Below are positions 13,001 to 22,000 of a DNA stretch of 64,000 bases, piece after piece; positions within the stretch are counted from its first letter, which is position 1, and the number at the start of each line of letters is the position of its first letter. The stretch spans positions 35,303-99,302 of the forward strand of contig JAGYJE010000012.1 in NCBI GenBank assembly GCA_018402305.1. The letters are read 5' to 3'. A program made the translations under genes and the position numbers. Below the pieces are notes generated by a model. That model was not told the origin of the DNA. It saw only the letters and a program-made list of their open reading frames with translations, and made no database searches. This DNA comes from Puniceicoccaceae bacterium (lineage in GTDB: Bacteria > Verrucomicrobiota > Verrucomicrobiia > Opitutales > Coraliomargaritaceae).

Positions 13001-16000
13001 ACCTGAACAGCGGAGCTGCTTTGGCCAGTGTTAATGTACAGGTCGGCTTCGTCGAAGCGGGCACGGTGGAGGCAAATTTTGATGAGGACTCTGGTGCGCT
13101 TGAGCTAACGCTTAATAATGTCGATGCCGCCTCCGGCCAGGATCTGCGCGACGCACTGGAAGCACTCGATTTTATTGTCTATTCACTGGATTCCGATTTA
13201 AGTGGAGTGGTCGATCCGCAATCAGCGGTCGCAGATTTAGAGGTGATTCCTGCAGACACCCGCGAAGCCGTACTCACCTTGGAGAACACGCTGAGCGTTT
13301 CTTTCCCAGTGGGGTCGGAAGGTGTGTTTGCGGATGTTCTTTTTGAGGTCGAGGGTATGCTCATTGCCCTGAACTGGTTGACCCCCTCAGTTGGCTTTGA
13401 TTACACCACGACCACTTTTGAAGACAGTTTGAGCTCTGTGATCTCGGATGATACCGAGAGTGCGTCCGCTTCCTTGAGCTACGGTGCACAGGGCGTATTT
13501 GGCTCGGCAACGCTTACGGTGGACGGCGTTGCCATTGCCATTGCTGCCCGATCCGCCGGGCTTAGCCTGGCCGCGGGGAATGACCTACGCATCACTTCCA
13601 GTGGCTTACTGGGTGGGGGCACGCTTGATCTCGAGGCTGGGAATGCCCTGGCGATCGCTGGTTCGATTGAGGGCGGCCCCATTGATCTACTTGCTGAAAA
13701 CTCTATTACGCAATCCGGCTCCATTGAAGCCGTCGGCACCGGGGCCATTAGCCTGGTCAGCAGAGGGGGCGCTATCGAAATGTCCGGATCCGCGTCCACA
13801 ATCAGCGCCAGCGGCCCTGTCTTCTACCAGGCAGAAGGCGCGATTGAGATTGTCTCGATCGCCTCGAGTGGTGCAGCCCGTATCGACCTTGTCAGTGGCT
13901 CCGCGATCTCCGATGCGCTGGCTAACGAGAACCTGAATCTATCCACGGCTGGCTTCATTGCGTTGACCGCGCAAAGTGGTATCGGTGCCACCGGTTCCGC
14001 CGCCATTAATACCCGCTCCGGAAGTGTTCAATTGCGTAACTTTGGCGATAGTGGTGATGTCGTGGTCGCCGAATCCGCTGCCGGCGAGGCGCTCTCCATT
14101 AGTGGACTGCGGCAAAACGCGGTCAGTGGCTGGTCCATCCTGAGCGCGGCTCAAGGTGATGTCCGCTTTGCTGGCCCGGTCTTTCATGCCTCTGATGGTG
14201 CCCTTTGGGTTCAGGCTGATAGTTCTATTATCGTCGAAAGTGCCGCCCCAATTACCCTGAACGGGGGGCTTCTGACCTTCCTGGCCGGTGATTCCATCGA
14301 TTTAAGGGCAAACCTGGGCACTGCCGGTGGTGATGCCTGGTTGGAGGCCGGATCTGGCTCGCTGGAAATGCTTGCCGATACCACGCTGGATACCGGGGCC
14401 GGTAATGGATTTCTCTCCGCAGAAACCGATGTAACCCTTGCTCAGGTGCGGGCAAGTGGCTCCCTCCGCATAGCTTCCGATAGCGGCTCTGTCCTGCGGG
14501 CCGCCCTTAATGAACGCACAAATGTGCTCGCTACAAATTTACAGCTCTATGCGGGGGTCGCTGTTGGTGGTTTGGCTGCCAGTGAGGGTGCACTCATTAC
14601 TGAGGTCAGCTTGCTCAATGCCACCGCAGCCAGTGGTGTGCTCGCGATACGCGAACGCGATGGTCTCGCGATTGGTGATAGCTCCGTAACGGTTGCGTTT
14701 GCGGAGGCCGCCCGTAGTCATGGTTCGGATAGCTTTGAGGGAAGTCAGTGGACGCAGGCCGGGCTCGGTGACTCGGTGCTGCGCGTCGGAGGTGCGCTTG
14801 AAATTCAGACAAGCGCAAACGCTTCGCCAACGCTTGTCGTGGCGGGTAATTTACTCGTGGATGTTGCCGGTGATGTCACGGTCGATGGTGCTGTCGAATT
14901 GACCAGCGGGTCCCTGCAGTGGCTCTCTGGCTCCGACTTCACTCTGAATGCCAATCTCGTTGTTGCGGGTGGCACCGCCCGCCTGGACTCGGAGGGCAAT
15001 TTCACGCAGGCAGCCGCCGCATCCATCACCGTTACGGATGCGAACGCAGTGATCGAGTCCGGTGCGGATCTGACGGTGGGCTCTATCGACCTGGGATCTG
15101 GTCATCTGGTCCTCGACGCCTTCGCAGGCATTGTTCAACAGAGCGATCAGCTAATCGAGGCCACTCAAATCCGGCTTTCCGCTGGTGGCGCTATCGCCAG
15201 TGCGTCCGATCCGGTTACTTTTGATGCCGCCCGCATCAGCGCGGTTGCAGGGGATTCCATCTTCCTGAAAGCCGCCAATTCTCTTAGGGTCGATACCGTA
15301 GGCGCGATTGATGTCGATACCGTTACGCTGCTCGGCGCAATTGGCGCCGCATACACAGTCGCCGCACAAAGCGATCTCACCTCAACGGCCAATAATGGCT
15401 CGATCGTGCTTCTTTTGGATGCGGGCGATTTGACCTTGAACGGTGGTTTGGCTGGAAGCTCGGAAAATACAGCGGTATCGGCTCATGGGTCGGGTAATGT
15501 TTTACTGGATACACCGGGAGCGCTGGTTGCCAATGCGGATGTCCGCAGTGCGGATGGGCATATTAGCCTCGTTGCCGAAGGTGATTTGACGCTTAATGAA
15601 ACTGCCGATGTGATTACCTCGGCTGCTTTGACAGTCTATTTAAGCTCGCAGACCGGCTCGATCACTATGGCTGATGACAGCTTCATTAGATCGCGCGGGG
15701 GTGATATTGTTTTGCAGGCGGCTCAGAATATTACCCTTGGTAGCGTCGCGACAAGTGGCTCGGTGGCCCTTCTCGCTACCGCCGGTTCAATTCTTGATGG
15801 TGGGGAGACCTATCCGGATGTTGAGGCTGACGGCCTGCTCCTGAGCGCGGGTTCGGCTATCGGCACAAGCATGGACGCGCTCGAAATTTCAGTAAATACG
15901 ATCAGCGCTCGCGCCGCCAACGGTGGTATTTTCATCAGGGAGGACGACGGCCTGATCGTGGACGATGTGACCGTAAGCGTCGAGCGGGTCGATGCAGCTG

Positions 16001-19000
16001 CTCAAACTGTGACTACACCAGTCGCGGCACAGAGCGATTTGATCACGCTGGCGGGCAATGGCCCCATTGTTGTTCAACTAATTGCCGGGAACCTGATCTT
16101 AAACGACGGCACCGCAGCTCCCAATGATACCGCCGTTTCTGCACACGGCTCTGGCAACATTCTTCTGCAAACCCTCGATGGAAACCTCACCGCCAGTGCG
16201 GATGTGCTATCGGGTAGCGGTCACATCTCCCTGCTCGCGACGGGTGCTGTGCTTCTCGCTGACGACGTCTCGATCACCAGCGCAGGTCTTGGCTCGCTCA
16301 CTATTGTCTCGGATAACAGCACCTTGACCCAAAATGCAGGGGGCACCCTCACGGCTGTAGATGGAGCCGTTATCCTTGAAGCCAATGGCGACATTCGCAT
16401 TGCCGGGATCACGACCACGGGTAATGTCGGTGTTGTCTCCAACACCGGCTCGGTGATCAATAATGAAGCCGCGCGCAGCACTATCGGGGCAAATGATCTG
16501 CGGTTGAGTGCCGGTGCCGCTATCGGCAGTGGCAACAACCCCATTGAAATTGATGTGGCTGCCGTCTCTGCCGTCGCCCTGGCCGGGGGCATCTTCCTTA
16601 GTGAGGTGGATGCGATCGAGGTGACCGCGACTGCAGCGGAGACCTCGGTCGTTTCCATGGACGCATCCACTGAGCTCAAGACGCTTGCGCCCCAGTCAGG
16701 CCTTGCCGCCGCGGATAGTGGCTCCATCGCCCTGGTTAATGGGGCGGGTGATATCACTGTTGTCGCTGAGAATACTGTCACAACCGCGGCCAACGGGCAC
16801 ATTCTTCTGGATGCGGCGAATGATTTAATTATCAACGCCAATAGCTCCACGGACGCGGGTAGCATTACGCTCCGTGCCGGAAATGATTTTAACCTGGCCG
16901 CTGGAATCACCTCCACCACCGGAGTAGATGGTGAAATCCATGTCATGGCGGGCGGTCTTCTGACCGCCGCTGCCAACTCCCGCTTCATCAATCAAACCGG
17001 CTCCGTCGTGCTGACGGCAGAGGAGGCCATAACCGTCGGGGGCGTGCGATCGAGTGGGGCGGTTCTTGTCTCAAGCGCGAATGCTTCTATTTTGGGCGCA
17101 GGTTCAGATGCCTTCGAACGCGAAATCATAGGCAGCCAACTCTTGCTCAGCGCCGCGAACGGAAGCGTCGGCTCCGCTGGGGTCGGCCAAACGCTGCGCA
17201 CCGAGGTCGCACGCGCCGTCGCGGAATCCCTCGATGGGGTTTACCTGACCAATGCCGCGGCCCTGCGGGTTGATTCGGTGACGGTTGCCTACCAAACAGT
17301 GAACGCTGATGGTAGCCTCGCAGCCGAGTCCTCGCTTAACGCGACCGGAGCGTTCACGGCGACCGCGGCCCAACGTGAAATCCGCCTAACCGTAGAGAGC
17401 GAAAATCTCACCCTGGGGCAACTTTCCGCAGAATCCGTTTACGTTAACGTGCTGGCGGGTTCGATTCGTGACGGGGCATACACCACGACGCACGTTGTAG
17501 CCTCTGAAGCTGAACTCATCGCCGCCAACTCCATCGGTGCCGCCGGTGCCGGTAGACTGGATACTCAAATCGATACCTTGGCCGCGTCTGCCGGGAGCAC
17601 CGTTGGCAGCTCCATCTTCCTCTCCGATAATTCGGATCTAACTATCGGCGCCGTCGGTGGCACCAACGGCGCGACGGCCGAGAATGGTGTTTTCATTGAG
17701 GCGGATGGTCACCTTGTTCTGAACGAGGCCTTTACTGCGACCTCGGGTAATGGGCTGCTTCAGGCGCTCGCGGGGGACCTGACGGTGAATGCAGCCGTGA
17801 CTGCAGGCACACACCTGAGCTTGCTTGCGGATGGCAGCATCTTCCTGAACAACGACCTCTCTGCCGGAGGGGCGCTCGACATCGCCGTAACCAACGGCGC
17901 GGTCGCCATGCTCGACGGGATCACCGCCATCGCTACGGGGAACGCTCGCATCACTGCGGCCACTTCGATTCTGTTGGGCGGGTTGAGTGCCGCTAACATT
18001 CGTCTGGATGCGGGCACTTGGATCGATACGGCAGGGGCCAGCCATACCGACTTGTCCGCGAACACGGTGCAGTTGACCGCCGGTAGCTTCATCGGACAGG
18101 CCCAAGGGCTCGCCAACGGACCCCTGCAAACCAGTATCAACTCAATCGCCGCAACTGCGGAGACCGGCAGCCTCTACCTTTCCAATGATAAGTCGCTTTC
18201 TGTGGCCGCAGTCTCGGCGATCGACGTGAATCGTGTGCGGATTGACAATACAGCTCCGGTGCAGGCAGGTGCCGCCCTGGCTGGTATTGGTGCGAATCAA
18301 TTCGGCAAAGTCGTGGCCGACGGCAATCTCACGATTGACGCGGCGCTCACTGCCGAAAATGACGACCTGCTCCTGCAGGCACTTTCGGGTGACCTGACCG
18401 TGAATGTTGCGGTGACCGCGGGTGACAACGCCAGCCTCTTGTCCAGCGCGGGCATTCGTCTGAGCGAGGATGCATTGCTGGATGTGGAGGGCTCGCTCGA
18501 CATTCAGGCCTTTGCGGGGGCCTTCACCATGGCGGATGGCGCCGTCGTGGATGCGTCCGGTAATTTGCGGGTGCTGGCTTCTGGAGATATGCGCCTGGGT
18601 GGTATCTCTGCCGCCAATGCCTACCTCAGCACCGGGGGTGCCCTCACCGACAATGGCGATGCCCACACAGATCTGATCGCAAACCAAGTCCAGTTGATCG
18701 CGACAGGCTCCATCGGTGAAGCAGCCGGGACGAATTTTGGCCTCATGGATATTACGGCTGCCGCGCTGGCCGTGCAGTCGGGTGGGGCCGTCTTCATTGA
18801 TGACAGCAGCGCCCTCGGGCTGACCACCGTTGCCCCGATCAATGTGCTTCGTATCGGCTTGGACAGCTCCAGCTCGCTCCAAAGCGGCATCAGCCTGTCG
18901 GGTCTGACTGCGGCGGGGGCGGTTGTTCTGACCGCTGAAGGCTCCCTCACCATCGACCAAGCAGTCTCCACGTCGACAGCTTCCAATGTTCTCCTTGAGG

Positions 19001-22000
19001 CACGTGCCGACGCCAGCGATCTGCTGATCAGCGCGCCTGTCTCCTCAGCGGGTGGCAATCTCTCACTCGTCGCGGGCCGTGATCTGACACTCTCCGGCAC
19101 GGCCGACGTCAGCGTATCCGCCGCCTCCGGCACAATCGACCTGCAGGCCCGCCTGGGTAGCATCGACCAAGCCGCCGCCCTGAGTATTCAAACGATCAAT
19201 GCCAACATCCTCCTGCAAGCTGCGGGCGATGTTTCTCTCGGGCAAATCGATGCCGGGAGCGCTTCGGTGGGTATTATCGGCGCGTCGGGTTCGATCCTGG
19301 ACAACAAGGATCGCACCGCCAACACGCCAAATAATATTACAGCCGATGCGCTCACCCTCATCGCGGGTGGGAATATCGGGCTCGTCGGTGAGGCTATCGA
19401 CAATGCCATCGAAATTCGGGTCAATACGCTCTCTGCTACCTCGACTGTCGATGGTTCCATCCATCTCCGCGAGTTTGATAGCTTGCTCATCGATACTGTA
19501 GCCTCTTTCGCGGTCAATCGTGTGTCCACCGACAACACCACCAGCACCACCCTGACTACCATGGAAGCCCGGTCGGATGTGCGCACCGCAGGCAATGGTC
19601 ATGTTATCCTTCGTAGTGTCGGTTCGATGACGCTAAATGGAGGTCTCGCCGGTCCCAACGCAACCACCGCGGTCGCTGCCGCCGGTAGTGGCAACGTCCT
19701 CATCGAGGCACTCGCTATCAACGGAAATGTTCTGGCCAATGCGGCGGTCCTTTCCGAAGCGGGAAGTATTTCCTTGCTCGCCGGCCGGGGCATCACCCTC
19801 GCGGGGGACGCGAATCTGATCGTTGCCGGCGGTGTTGGAACCATCGACCTGGATGCGGCGCGGGGTGATATCACCCAATCCGCCTCCCTGCGGGCCGAAA
19901 CCGCCGGGGGGAATATTCTTTTCCGCGCCCGCGACAACGTTCAGCTGGGCTTGCTCGATACGAGCAATGACGCCGGCCAATCGACCTGGGGTCGTATCGG
20001 CGTAATCGCCTCCACCGGATCCATCACCGATGCCAAAGTGCGCAGCGAAACGTCCGTCAATATTCTTGCATCGGCCGCTAACCTGACCGCGGCGGGCTCT
20101 ATCGGGATTTTGGGCTCGGGGGTCGATAATGCTGTCGAAACGGACGTCCTCACGCTGGCCGCCGAGACCACTGCCAACGGAAGCCTGAACATTCGCCAAT
20201 CTGCGGGTCTGTCAATTGATACAGTCGCGAGCTTCACCGTCAATCGGGTGGCTGCGGACGCCACCACGGGAACCAGCTCCACGACGGTCGACGCCCGTTC
20301 GGACCTCCGCACCGGAGGTGATGGCGCGATCGTCCTCAAAGTGAATACCGGCGACCTCACCCTTAATGGCGGGCTCACCGGTGCGGGTGCCAATGAAGCA
20401 ATCGTGGCTGGCGGCTCAGGTGGTATCCGCTTGGAAACCGTGACGGGATCCATCATGGTGAACGCGGACGTTCTTGGAGGCACGGGCTTGATCACTGTAT
20501 TCGCAAGGGAAAATATCGGGCTGGCCGCAGAGGTGAACCTCATGACCGCCGCCGATACATCCATTAAGGCCATGTTCGGTAGCTTGACGGTGGCTGGCAC
20601 CGCCGCGGTGGAAGCGACTGCTGCCTCAATTCGTCTGTCTTCCGCGCTTGACCTGACCATCGGCAACCTGACGGCGACCCATGTTTCTTTGATCTCCGGG
20701 GGTGACATCCTGAACGCCGCCGGTAGCAGCAAGAATGTCAGCGCAAATAATCTGCGTATTGCCGCAGCAGGCTCACTCGGCCTCAATGGCCGACACCTGA
20801 CTTCTAATATCGACCAGTTGAGTGGATTTTCCGCGACGGGCTCGATCTTTATTACCGAGGAGAATACCGTCACGGTGACAGCTGTTGAGGTTACCGTCTC
20901 TGAATTGCTCATCGATGCGACCGCTACCACGACTACCGACTCGGCCCAGCCCGACCTTGGCACTGGCCTGAATGGGGACATCTACCTGATCGCCACACTC
21001 GGTAACATCACCCTCAAAGACGGCGGCGGTGCGGCCGGTGAAACGGTGAATGCCAACGGCAGCGGAGCCATTGTCATTCAAGCCCTGGCGGGCACGCTAA
21101 CGGCCGAGGCGAGCATCCTGTCTTCGACCGGATCGATCGCCTTGCAAGGTGCCGGTATTTCCTTCGCCGGCACCATTGGCACAGATGCCACAATTAACCT
21201 GGTCGCTACGGATGGGGGAATTTTCCATAGTGAGACCGCTGCCTCAATCGACGCTGGCTCCGGCGCGCTCACCCTCAACGCAACCGACGGGATCGGTCGC
21301 ACCGGCAGCGGTGCACTGAGCTTGGAGACCTCCGCTTTGACGATCAATAATTCGGTCGCGGGTAATATTTACGTTAACGTGCTCTCGGCTGCGACCATCG
21401 AGGGTATCGCCATGGCGGGTCGTGGGGATCTTTACCTTAACCAACCCGATCATGCGGTGTCCCTGAACGGGGCTATCAACCTGGAGGATGGCCGCCTTGT
21501 TCTCCAAACTGGCGAGGTCATGACGGTTGCTGCTGATCTGACGGTTGGGGGAGATATCCGCCTGACCAGTGACAGCATCTCAGTGACTGCCGGCGTTTCG
21601 CTGGATGCCACTGGCGACATCCTTCTGCGCGCACGAAATGCCATTGCCTTTGGTGTCGGTAGCAGCGCGGTCGCAGGGGATTCCCTGGCAGTGCTCGCCG
21701 GTGCTGATCTGAGTGTGGCCTCCCTGACCGCAGGCGATCGGATGGATCTGCGGGCTGCCGGTTCTATTTTGCGTGTGGATGGTTCTCTCGAAGCCCCATT
21801 TATGCGGCTCGTTGCCAATACGGGTTCTCTCGGTGCCGCAGGTGAGGAATTGCTGCTCGCTGCCGATCGACTCGATGTCTCTTCGGCCACCGGCCTCTAC
21901 CTGATCCAGCAGGGCGATGTGACCATCGGCCGGGCTGGCCTGCTCGCAACTGCCGCCAGTGGCGAGACCATTTCGCTGGCCGTTCAAAGCGGAAAACTCA

